Shown: one piece after another, positions 16,128 to 23,777 of the stretch
How positions within the stretch are numbered: position 1 is the stretch's first letter
Layout: every line of letters starts with the position of its first letter
Origin: Bacteroidota bacterium
GTDB lineage: Bacteria; Bacteroidota; Bacteroidia; 2-12-FULL-35-15
Direction: 5' to 3'
NCBI GenBank assembly: GCA_021323165.1
Contig: JAJTCJ010000008.1
Coordinates: forward strand, 1-44,416
DNA length: 44,416 nt
Made by a program: the position numbers and the translations under genes
Notes under the pieces: generated by a model
What the model saw: the letters and a program-made list of their open reading frames with translations, nothing else
Database searches by the model: none
Told to the model about the DNA's origin: nothing

Positions 16128-18203
16128 TTAATATGCACCATTCCTTTTTCTCATGAACCATTCTATACTGATGAGCAAGAGAATAATAAAGAAGATCCAC
16201 TTAAGATTTATAAGATCATTTAATTTCTTTTCAAAATATGAAACAGATTTTATGTCTTCACGTGCCACGAGTTTTTCTGAAAGTTTTTCCATCTCAAAAG
16301 GAAAGATCATTTCTCCATCATTCTTATGCGCAAGAGAATAAAGCATCTGATGATCAGCAGTAGTGTTTGTAAATTCAACCTGAAGCCCGCTTACACTAAA
16401 TTCTCCTTTTTGCGTATAGATCTTATCACCAACCTTCACTTTAGCTTCGTATGAATATTCTCCTACAGGCAGCATTCCTGCATTAAGACGGTATGCGTTT
16501 ATAGTTTTTCCGAATGTAAAAGAGAACTTTTTATTTTCGGCATTGGAAATAACAATATTCACTTCAGGTTCATTGATCAATTCATAACTTTGATTATAAA
16601 CCTCTGCTTCCATTTCGATAGCTTCATTTTCAAGGAAATTATTTTTGCCAATGATCCTGAAAAAGCTCTTATCTACTTTAACAGAAAGATATTGAACAGT
16701 TTTTGAGATCAATTCATTGAAAAGATCATGATTCCCGTGTGATGCGAAATCCTGTAAACGCCATCTCCAGATACCTTCTCCTGCAAACGAAGCGTTCTTC
16801 GTTTCACCAATGGTATTAAAGCTCATCATTGGAGTTTTTGTATCAACAACCCCGATTCTCTGATAAAATAAAACATTTGCATTATTATCATTCTGGATTC
16901 CTCCGAAAGGACAATTTACTGCAGGGAAATCTTTTACAGCCTGACTTAAATCTTCACTTATTGTAAACAAAGGAAAATCTACATCAATAACAGGTTCACA
17001 TTCATTGGTTTTAGAAGAAGATGATGCAATGGTAAGATCTCTTTTCAATAAAGTGCCTGCACCAGAAAAAGACCATGTTGGTATATTAGAAGCAGCAAGT
17101 TCATTGAGGATCTTTGATGCATTGTTACGTGCACCAGGCAATTGATGTAATATAACAAGATTATATTTTTTTAATGAACCATTGAACTGCTCAGCAGTAA
17201 AACTTTCAACTTCATAGTTCTGGTTTTCAAGTAATGCCTCTTTAACAGCAGAAACATCGGGATGCGGGGCATCTGCCAGAATAAGGATCTTCTGTCGCGC
17301 ATCAAGAACATCAATAAACACATCTCTTGAATTGTTTATAGTGCTTACTTCATCAGGGACCTGAGTAAGCTTCACTTTATAATGCTGGAGGCCGGTTGCT
17401 TTTGCTTCCATAAGAACAGAGATAGTAGTGGTATAATTATCAGAATTTATATTTATGGTCTGACTGAATAAAACACCATTATCTTTTGTTACAGTAAGAG
17501 TTGATGATTTTCCTTTCAGCTGCTTTGCATCTACAATTATTTCTAATGGAAATTGATTACCAAGATAAGCAATGCGGTTATGATCCACACGGGATAATAT
17601 AAGGTCTTTTTTAATAGTCGTGTCTCCTAAAGCGATGGTATATACAGGAACTTTTAATTTAGATGAAGTATAAACCGGATTAGCACCTTTATTATATAAA
17701 CCGTCCGAAGCGAGGATCACCGCTCCAACGTTTCTGTTGCTGTATCTTGTTTCAATCTCTTTGAATAAAGTAGAAATATCTGTTTGCTTTTCATTCAGCA
17801 GCAAAGAATCCGGATCAGAGAACTCTTTTATTTTATCACCAAAAGAATATGAGTAGACGGTATATTTTTCGTTAAGATCTGAGAGGAGTTTCCTTAGCTT
17901 TTGCTTGTATTCTGAACGATAAAACAATGAATCCTTATTCACCACAAGAGATTGAGAATTATCCTGTGCAAGTAATATAACCGGTTTTTCAACCTTACGA
18001 TCCAGTGTTCTTAAAAGAGGAGATAATAACAAGAAACAAAGTATTGTAACCGTAAGAAAACGGAATGCAGCCATTAAACGAACGATCCATACTGATGATT
18101 CAGCAAGCTTTTTATCCTTTCGGTAAAGAATGAATGCATAAATGAATCCTGCAATAAGGCAGAATAAGATGAACCAGGAAGGGTATTCAAAAACTATATT
18201 CAT
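16128..18203 (-). CDS. Membrane-anchored von Willebrand factor A-type protein
   Basis: A 691-residue inner-membrane protein. Two N-terminal membrane segments (residues about 8-26 and 40-61) and one near the C-terminus (about 665-684) frame a large periplasmic part. The BatA/vWA-like layout is supported by PVILLAQDNSQSLV (a relaxed DxSxS MIDAS) and VGAVILASDGLYNKGANPVY. The next region (QKILILADAPHPDVSAVKEA, NLVILHQLP) resembles the class-I glutamine-amidotransferase-like fold common in these Bacteroidota proteins, followed by beta domains. Relatives are annotated vWA domain-containing or hypothetical, and the role is unknown. A CACTAAG-type repeat sits just before its start; fabG lies upstream on the same strand. 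Confidence 0.8.
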   Translation of the reverse strand: MNIVFEYPSWFILFCLIAGFIYAFILYRKDKKLAESSVWIVRLMAAFRFLTVTILCFLLLSPLLRTLDRKVEKPVILLAQDNSQSLVVNKDSLFYRSEYKQKLRKLLSDLNEKYTVYSYSFGDKIKEFSDPDSLLLNEKQTDISTLFKEIETRYSNRNVGAVILASDGLYNKGANPVYTSSKLKVPVYTIALGDTTIKKDLILSRVDHNRIAYLGNQFPLEIIVDAKQLKGKSSTLTVTKDNGVLFSQTININSDNYTTTISVLMEAKATGLQHYKVKLTQVPDEVSTINNSRDVFIDVLDARQKILILADAPHPDVSAVKEALLENQNYEVESFTAEQFNGSLKKYNLVILHQLPGARNNASKILNELAASNIPTWSFSGAGTLLKRDLTIASSSSKTNECEPVIDVDFPLFTISEDLSQAVKDFPAVNCPFGGIQNDNNANVLFYQRIGVVDTKTPMMSFNTIGETKNASFAGEGIWRWRLQDFASHGNHDLFNELISKTVQYLSVKVDKSFFRIIGKNNFLENEAIEMEAEVYNQSYELINEPEVNIVISNAENKKFSFTFGKTINAYRLNAGMLPVGEYSYEAKVKVGDKIYTQKGEFSVSGLQVEFTNTTADHQMLYSLAHKNDGEMIFPFEMEKLSEKLVAREDIKSVSYFEKKLNDLINLKWIFFIILLLISIEWFMRKRNGAY

Positions 18204-18213
18204 TGTGTTTTTT

Positions 18214-18263
18214 TACCGCAAAGACACTAAGTCGCTAAGAATATTCACAAAAGACACTTAAAC
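18214..18263. repeat. ACTAAG-type dispersed repeat, copy B
   Basis: ACCGCAAAGACACTAAG, then TCGCTAAGA and AAAAGACACTTAA, form a degenerate heptamer-like series. On the minus strand the same bases read TGTCTTTGCGG, one base away from a TAnnTTTG promoter, 11 bases from the vWA-type gene's start, so this copy might carry its promoter. Confidence 0.6.
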
Positions 18264-18323
18264 CTTAAAAACTTAAGTTTGTGAATGCAACGATTCGTAA
18301 ATAATATAGATTCGTTATCAGTA

Positions 18324-19070
18324 CTACGTAAGCATACCGCCACACACATTCAATGTTTGTCCGGTAATGTATGCGCTCATATCGGAAGCTAAAAATATTG
18401 TTGCATTAGCTATATCATCCACAGATCCACCGCGCTTTAAAGGAATAGTATCTCTCCATCCCTGAACTACTTTTGGATCCAGAACATCGGTCATTTCCGT
18501 TTCAATGAACCCTGGTGCAATTGCATTACTTCTGATATTACGAGAGCCTAATTCCAGAGCAACAGATTTTGTGAATCCTATGATCCCAGCTTTAGAAGCG
18601 GCATAATTTGATTGACCTGCATTTCCTTTAACTCCAACAACGGAACTCATATTTATAATAGAACCTTTACGTTGTTTCAGCATGGGTTTCTGAACAGCCT
18701 TAGTTAAGTTGAACACAGATTTTAAATTTGCATTCATTACTTCATCCCATTGCTGCTCGCTCATACGCATTAACAAAGTATCACGCGTAATACCGGCATT
18801 ATTAACGAGAATATCAACTGTTCCGAAATCCGCAACTACAGATGAAACTAACTCATCAGCCGCTTTAAAATCGGCAGCATCAGAACGATAACCTTTAGCT
18901 TTAACACCATAAGCTTCCAATTCTTTAGCCAGAGCCTCCCCTTTTTCCACGGAAGACAAATAAGTAAATGCTACGTTAGCACCTTGCTCTGCAAAACGCA
19001 AAGCTATTCCACGTCCAATGCCGCGTGACGCGCCTGTAATAAGGGCAACTTTTCCTTCAAGTAATTTCAT
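18324..19070 (-). CDS. fabG: 3-oxoacyl-[acyl-carrier-protein] reductase
   Basis: A 248-residue NADPH-dependent short-chain dehydrogenase that reduces 3-oxoacyl-ACP in fatty acid elongation. The cofactor loop TGASRGIG is at residues 12-19 and NNAGITRD near 90. The catalytic triad is S143, Y156 and K160 (SSVVG, YAASK). The conserved tail is FLASDMSAYITGQTLNVCGGM. The ORF can be extended upstream to 19112, but the sequence MKLLEGKVALITG at 19070 matches the family's normal N-terminus. It is not next to other fab genes here, which is common in Bacteroidota. A general SDR role cannot be fully excluded, but the match to FabG is very good. Confidence 0.93.
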   Translation of the reverse strand: MKLLEGKVALITGASRGIGRGIALRFAEQGANVAFTYLSSVEKGEALAKELEAYGVKAKGYRSDAADFKAADELVSSVVADFGTVDILVNNAGITRDTLLMRMSEQQWDEVMNANLKSVFNLTKAVQKPMLKQRKGSIINMSSVVGVKGNAGQSNYAASKAGIIGFTKSVALELGSRNIRSNAIAPGFIETEMTDVLDPKVVQGWRDTIPLKRGGSVDDIANATIFLASDMSAYITGQTLNVCGGMLT

Positions 19071-19274
19071 ATGTTTATAATTTGTTCGTTTAAGGTCATA
19101 TGTATACGCCATTATTTTTATTCCGATTGGTTTGCGGAAGGAAATGGTTATTTCATATCAGATCGAATAATTTAGTTGAAACGGCCTGTTCTAAGATAAT
19201 GGCCACAGCTTCAAAGATAATTAAATTCGGATGCTGAAAAAACAATTTAAGTGCTAATTTATCAGTAAGAGGAA

Positions 19275-20114
19275 CTAGAAACGCAGCGCCATATTGACGT
19301 CCAACTGGAACTTAGGCATTGTATAATCTACATAGATCGTTTCCTCTCTGCGATAGCCAAGAGCGAATTTAGTTCCGATAATGAGATTTCTGGTAAGTGT
19401 AATGTATCCGCCTAAATGAACCATCCCCGCATACTGCATTGCCATGTGTCTTTTTTTACCTGTCTGGGCAGGATAATAACCGTAATAATAGGGGTAGTAT
19501 GAAGCGGTGTCGTATGAATAATAATAAAAGGAACCAACAAGTCCTGAAAGCCCGATATAAAAAGTCTGCCGGGTTTGACCTACAGGATAATAATTGATTT
19601 CGAGGCCGGAAGCAACGATCTTGTTCTGTAAATAAGTGGTTCTGAAACTGGCATTGGAAGAGGAACCATTAGCATTTTGGACATAAGCTGTTTCATCCGG
19701 AGGTCCTCCCAAACTAAATGAAAGTGGTACTTTGAGGGATACATGACCGTGATTAAAAATGCGTTCATAAGAAAAACCCAAATGAATGAAAGGTATCTCA
19801 AATAGGTTAACAGCAAAGATGTTTTTTTTATCACTTTTTGAAATCGCTTGTTTTACTTCAGTTACAGGAGCAGGCACCGATGGTCGAATTACATTAAAGC
19901 GTTCTATTACTCCATTTGAAAAACGAACATAGCCGACTGTCTCTGCATTTGTACTATAAATAATATTATTTGAAGTATACTCGATTTGTCTGTCAGAAAT
20001 TTGGATGATCTTCCCGACAATCACAGTTCCGTCCATTTTGAAAATTGAGTCCTGTGCTTTCGAAGAAAACCCGATAAGGAGTATACAGATCAGAACATGA
20101 AATTTATTTTTCAT
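19275..20114 (-). CDS. Outer-membrane barrel-like protein with N-terminal SH3-like segment
   Basis: A 279-residue exported protein (signal peptide MKNKFHVLICILLIGFSSKAQ). Residues 22-75 read DSIFKMDGTVIVGKIIQISD ... IIYSTNAETVGYVRFSNG, a compact beta domain commonly found ahead of Bacteroidota barrels. The rest has amphipathic beta strands of outer-membrane type and ends in phenylalanine (LDVNMALRF), as expected for a BAM substrate. Near residue 190-210 lies an extremely tyrosine-rich loop (12 Tyr in 22 residues around SYYPYYYGYY). It is divergent from another barrel protein at 20283, so the two may be coregulated. Function unknown. Confidence 0.78.
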   Translation of the reverse strand: MKNKFHVLICILLIGFSSKAQDSIFKMDGTVIVGKIIQISDRQIEYTSNNIIYSTNAETVGYVRFSNGVIERFNVIRPSVPAPVTEVKQAISKSDKKNIFAVNLFEIPFIHLGFSYERIFNHGHVSLKVPLSFSLGGPPDETAYVQNANGSSSNASFRTTYLQNKIVASGLEINYYPVGQTRQTFYIGLSGLVGSFYYYSYDTASYYPYYYGYYPAQTGKKRHMAMQYAGMVHLGGYITLTRNLIIGTKFALGYRREETIYVDYTMPKFQLDVNMALRF

Positions 20115-20282
20115 AATTGATGGGATTTAAATGAGTTTCTAAATTAATCATAAAGTTCTTATAAAAAAATTAAGCCTAAGATAATCAACCGGTTAAACTT
20201 TGTTTCTTTCAAGAATGCAAAATGATTGCAACCTGAAATATTATTTCTCGTAAAAAGGCTCAACCAATTAATCAAAACAAAT

Positions 20283-21026
20283 ATGAAGCATACACTTTTA
20301 CTATCCGGAACACTTTGTTTATTATCTGCTGCAGGGTTTTCTCAGGAATCTGCCAAAAAGGAAAAAGAAAATATATTTGAGATCCAGGCAAAAGGAATAG
20401 GAAGCTCAACCTGGCTTTTTAATAAAAACATTTCAGACCAGGGAGATTTACAAAATTATGCAAACGGCATAGGAATCACATATGGATTGGCTTTTAATGC
20501 GTATTTCGGAAGTATCGGTGTAGGTGTTGAAGGATTAATGGGTAATCATCAGGGAGGATATTCCGGAACATATGAAATGAAAGATGGAAATGGCCAGGTT
20601 GTAAAAAAATGGGATTATACATCGAACGTTAATTTAAAAACAATTCAGATCCCTTTATTATTCAAGTTAAGATCCGCTAACGGAGCATATCTTGAACTCG
20701 GTCCGCAATACAATATGATCTCTGCGGCTGATCACCATTATAGCGGTGATGGCGTTTCAAAAGATACTTCAGTTTACAGTAATTACTCCTCTTCTTATAT
20801 TTCAGCAGTACTTGGATTGGGAGTGAAAGTAAAGTTCGGTGAAAGCCCTTTATCAATGAACATTGGACTTAGACTGCAATATGGCTTAACAGATCTCAAG
20901 GGAGTTGACGCATTAGGCCGCAGACTCGATGATCCATTTTATTATAAAAGTCATCAGAATACTAATGCTGCGGCTGGAGGTTTGATGATTGCATTTACTT
21001 ATCAACTCAACAAGAAAAAGTCATAA
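20283..21026 (+). CDS. Outer-membrane beta-barrel protein (PorT-like/OMP_b-brl family)
   Basis: A 247-residue outer-membrane protein. The signal peptide is MKHTLLLSGTLCLLSAAGFSQ. An in-frame TTG at 20226 would extend it by 19 residues lacking signal character, so ATG 20283 is chosen. The mature part is a small barrel with strands such as FGSIGVGVEGLMGNHQGG, LKTIQIPLLFKLRS and AYLELGPQYNMISAADHHY, and PLSMNIGLRLQYGLTDLKG is the penultimate hairpin. This pattern is typical of the outer membrane beta-barrel family (PF13568-like). No T9SS domain is seen. It ends at a terminator shared with sucD and is divergent from the barrel protein at 19275. Confidence 0.85.
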   Translation: MKHTLLLSGTLCLLSAAGFSQESAKKEKENIFEIQAKGIGSSTWLFNKNISDQGDLQNYANGIGITYGLAFNAYFGSIGVGVEGLMGNHQGGYSGTYEMKDGNGQVVKKWDYTSNVNLKTIQIPLLFKLRSANGAYLELGPQYNMISAADHHYSGDGVSKDTSVYSNYSSSYISAVLGLGVKVKFGESPLSMNIGLRLQYGLTDLKGVDALGRRLDDPFYYKSHQNTNAAAGGLMIAFTYQLNKKKS

Positions 21027-21060
21027 ATAAACGATCAAAATTAATTAAACATTCAATAAT

Positions 21061-21093
21061 AAAAAAGCCCTTCGTTTTGCGAAGGGCTTTTTC
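21061..21093. terminator. Bidirectional terminator between the barrel gene and sucD
   Basis: A 12-bp stem, AAAAGCCCTTCG (21063-21074) with CGAAGGGCTTTT (21080-21091), has loop TTTTG, an A run before it and a T run after it. sucD stops at 21110 on the other strand. Confidence 0.92.
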
Positions 21094-21109
21094 TATATAG
21101 CTTAATAAA

Positions 21110-22030
21110 TTAATCTACTCTGTTTGCATGGTGATGCGGACTTGCTTTGCGAACATCCTCAGCCAAAGCCTTAGCCATTGCTTTTCCAATATCAGCAGGA
21201 GAATCAACAACAATGAGCCCGCATTCGCGCATGATCTTTTTCTTTGCTTCAGCAGTATCATCATCCCCTCCTACAATTGCACCTGCATGGCCCATTGTAC
21301 GTCCTTTCGGTGCAGTTTCACCAGCAATAAAACCAACAACCGGTTTGCGGTTACCATCAGCCTTTATCCAACGTGCAGCATCTGCTTCAAGATTCCCACC
21401 GATCTCACCGATCATAATAATACCATGAGTCTCAGGATCATTCATCAATAATTCAACAGCTTGCTTTGTAGTTGTTCCAATGATCGGATCTCCTCCAATT
21501 CCAATTGCTGTAGTGATACCTAATCCGGCTTTTACAGTCTGGTCAGAAGCTTCATAAGTTAACGTTCCTGATTTTGAAACGATACCAACAGTTCCTTTTT
21601 TGAAAACGAAACCAGGCATGATACCCACTTTAGCTTCTTCCGCTGAAATAACACCAGGACAATTTGGTCCGATCAGACGGCAGTCTTTTCCCTTTAAATA
21701 TTCTTTGACCTGAATCATATCCTTTACCGGGATTCCTTCAGTGATACAGATAATAACTTTAATTCCTCCTTCAGCAGCTTCCATAATTGCGTCTGCAGCA
21801 AATGCCGGTGGAACGAAAATAATAGAAACATCAGCTCCTGCTTTATCAACAGCTTCTTTAACTGTATTGAATACAGGTTTTTCAAGATGCATAGATCCGC
21901 CTTTACCCGGAGTAACTCCACCCACTACATTTGATCCGTATTCGATCATTTGTCCTGCATGGAAAGTTCCTTCAGTTCCTGTAAAGCCCTGCACAATTAT
22001 TCTTGATTGTTTATTTACTAATACACTCAT
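21110..22030 (-). CDS. sucD: Succinyl-CoA synthetase alpha subunit
   Basis: A 306-residue subunit of the TCA-cycle enzyme that converts succinyl-CoA to succinate with formation of ATP or GTP. The N-terminal CoA-binding part includes IVQGFTGTEGTFHAGQMIEY and GGVTPGKGG. GPNCPGVISAEEAKVGIMPG is the CoA loop, and the phosphorylated histidine is H248 in GRTMGHAGAIVGG. The length matches the family (about 290-305), with a short histidine-bearing tail KASPHHHANRVD beyond the usual end. sucC is not adjacent, so the two subunits are encoded apart. A repeated TGGTTAATT-like leader lies just upstream. Confidence 0.96.
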   Translation of the reverse strand: MSVLVNKQSRIIVQGFTGTEGTFHAGQMIEYGSNVVGGVTPGKGGSMHLEKPVFNTVKEAVDKAGADVSIIFVPPAFAADAIMEAAEGGIKVIICITEGIPVKDMIQVKEYLKGKDCRLIGPNCPGVISAEEAKVGIMPGFVFKKGTVGIVSKSGTLTYEASDQTVKAGLGITTAIGIGGDPIIGTTTKQAVELLMNDPETHGIIMIGEIGGNLEADAARWIKADGNRKPVVGFIAGETAPKGRTMGHAGAIVGGDDDTAEAKKKIMRECGLIVVDSPADIGKAMAKALAEDVRKASPHHHANRVD

Positions 22031-22032
22031 GT

Positions 22033-22065
22033 TTGGTTATTGGTTAATTAGTTAATGGTTAATTG
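22033..22065. repeat. Heptad GGTTAAT-type repeat in the sucD leader
   Basis: GGTTATT, GGTTAATTA, AGTTAAT and GGTTAATTG follow one another with steps of 7, 8 and 7 bases in the sucD 5' UTR, starting three bases from the start codon. This may affect translation or be a drifting minisatellite; nothing more can be said from sequence. Confidence 0.45.
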
Positions 22066-22155
22066 AAAAAAAACAAACTCTTCCAATTTTGCGAGTGCTA
22101 AAGTATGTTTTTAGACCGTTATTGACAAGGATTTTTTTGTTTTTTGATGGTTTTT

Positions 22156-22195
22156 CACCACTAAGACACTAAGACACTAAGAAATCACTAAGAAA
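22156..22195. repeat. ACTAAG-type dispersed repeat, copy C (cleanest)
   Basis: CACCACTAAGACACTAAGACACTAAG, then AAATCACTAAGAAAG: four ACTAAG units, the first three spaced exactly nine bases apart. It sits between the divergent sucD and mnmE genes. The class resembles the widespread CCACTAAGACACTAAG-type repeats of unknown role seen in many environmental bacterial genomes (from memory). Confidence 0.7.
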
Positions 22196-22238
22196 GCCCT
22201 GACCAAGAACCCTCAGAGACTGGATTTCAACACTAAAA

Positions 22239-23693
22239 ATGAAAATTCCGGTGTCTCAAAAAAAATCTTACTTTTATAAACAATACTCCTTACTATTGAA
22301 TTATAACATAAATAAAGATACAATTGTCGCGCTCGCCACTCCCCAGGGAATTGGAGCAATTGGCGTTATTCGTTTATCAGGCGAAAAAGCCATAGACATT
22401 TGTAATTCGGTATTCGGAACTAAAAGTCTGAAGAAAAAAGACTTAAATACTGCTGCTTCCCATACTATTCATTTCGGAGTAATTCATGATGACGATATTA
22501 TTCTTGATGAAGTGCTTGTAAGTTTATTTAAAGCACCGAACTCCTATACGGCTGAAAACACTGTAGAGATCTCTTGTCATGGCTCACCATTTATACAGCA
22601 GCAGATCATTCAGCTTTTCATAAACAGAGGTGCAAGAATGGCCAATCAGGGAGAATTTACATTACGTGCCTTCCTGAATGGAAAACTTGATCTATCCCAG
22701 GCAGAGGCTGTCGCTGATCTGATTTCATCCAATTCAGCAACATCACACCAGGTTGCAATGCAGCAGATGAGAGGTGGCTTCTCAAATAAAATAAAAACCT
22801 TACGTCAGAACCTGATCGACTTTGCATCGCTGATTGAATTAGAACTTGATTTTGCTGAAGAAGATGTGGAGTTTGCAGACAGAAGTGATCTGAAGAACCT
22901 GGTAAGTTCAATTCAACGAATTGTTCAGCGATTGATCGATTCATTCGAAGTGGGAAATGTTATAAAGAATGGTATTCCCGTAGCTATTGTAGGAAAACCA
23001 AATGCAGGGAAATCTACTTTATTGAATGCATTACTGGAAGAAGAACGTGCTATAGTTTCTGACATTCCGGGAACCACACGAGATGTAATAGAAGATGAAA
23101 TAAATATTGAAGGAGTACAGTTTCGTTTTATAGATACTGCAGGGATCCGAGAAACAAACGATATAATTGAAAGCATGGGAGTTGAAAAAACTTACCAGCA
23201 AATAAAGCTATCATCGATAGCTATTTATCTTTTCGATGCGCATGAGATTACTGCTGCTGAACTGAAATTGATAATTGATGACATCACTCCTCACCTTCAT
23301 AACTCACAACTGGTTTTAGTCGCGAATAAGATCGATAAGGAAGATCTTGAATACACTAAAAAAGAATTTTCCGCATTTCCTGATATGCTTTTTATTTCAG
23401 CAAAAGAGAGAACAGGAATTGATGAGTTTAAAAAGCACATGGTTCAGCTTTTTGATAATCAAACGGTGAACATGACAGAAACCATAGTAACTAATGCTCG
23501 TCATGTTGAAGCTTTACGTCATACAAACTCTGCATTGATAAAAGTGCTTGAGGGATTAAATCATAATGTAAGCGGTGATTTCCTTGCAATGGATATTCGT
23601 CAGGCTTTACATTATTTAGGAACCATTACAGGTGAGATATCGTCTGACACCTTACTGGCAAACATATTTAGCCGTTTTTGTATTGGCAAATAG
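22239..23693 (+). CDS. mnmE: tRNA uridine-5-carboxymethylaminomethyl(34) synthesis GTPase
   Basis: MnmE (TrmE) works with MnmG to modify U34 of certain tRNAs. It has an N-terminal formyl-THF-binding domain (DTIVALATPQGIGAIGVIRL), a helical middle, an inserted G domain with GKPNAGKST and DIPGTTRDVI, and the C-terminal helical part ending exactly in the catalytic FCIGK. From ATG 22239 the protein has 484 residues, about 20 more than usual. The expected start lies before NKDTIVAL. There the sequence has ATA (22308) where relatives have ATG, and a TTG is at 22296, giving 466 residues. The upstream 19 residues do not look conserved, so TTG 22296 may be the true start. Confidence 0.93.
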   Translation: MKIPVSQKKSYFYKQYSLLLNYNINKDTIVALATPQGIGAIGVIRLSGEKAIDICNSVFGTKSLKKKDLNTAASHTIHFGVIHDDDIILDEVLVSLFKAPNSYTAENTVEISCHGSPFIQQQIIQLFINRGARMANQGEFTLRAFLNGKLDLSQAEAVADLISSNSATSHQVAMQQMRGGFSNKIKTLRQNLIDFASLIELELDFAEEDVEFADRSDLKNLVSSIQRIVQRLIDSFEVGNVIKNGIPVAIVGKPNAGKSTLLNALLEEERAIVSDIPGTTRDVIEDEINIEGVQFRFIDTAGIRETNDIIESMGVEKTYQQIKLSSIAIYLFDAHEITAAELKLIIDDITPHLHNSQLVLVANKIDKEDLEYTKKEFSAFPDMLFISAKERTGIDEFKKHMVQLFDNQTVNMTETIVTNARHVEALRHTNSALIKVLEGLNHNVSGDFLAMDIRQALHYLGTITGEISSDTLLANIFSRFCIGK

Positions 23694-23777
23694 TGATAAT
23701 AAGGATTAGTTGGATTTAATTGGCAACTAAATTTTATGTCAATTCAGTTACCACTCTTAACATTCCTATCCAATCTG

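Noticed and set aside
18269-18280. Palindrome AAACTTAAGTTT between fabG and the vWA-type gene
   Set aside because: Short, AT-rich and without a T run; not enough for a terminator or operator call.
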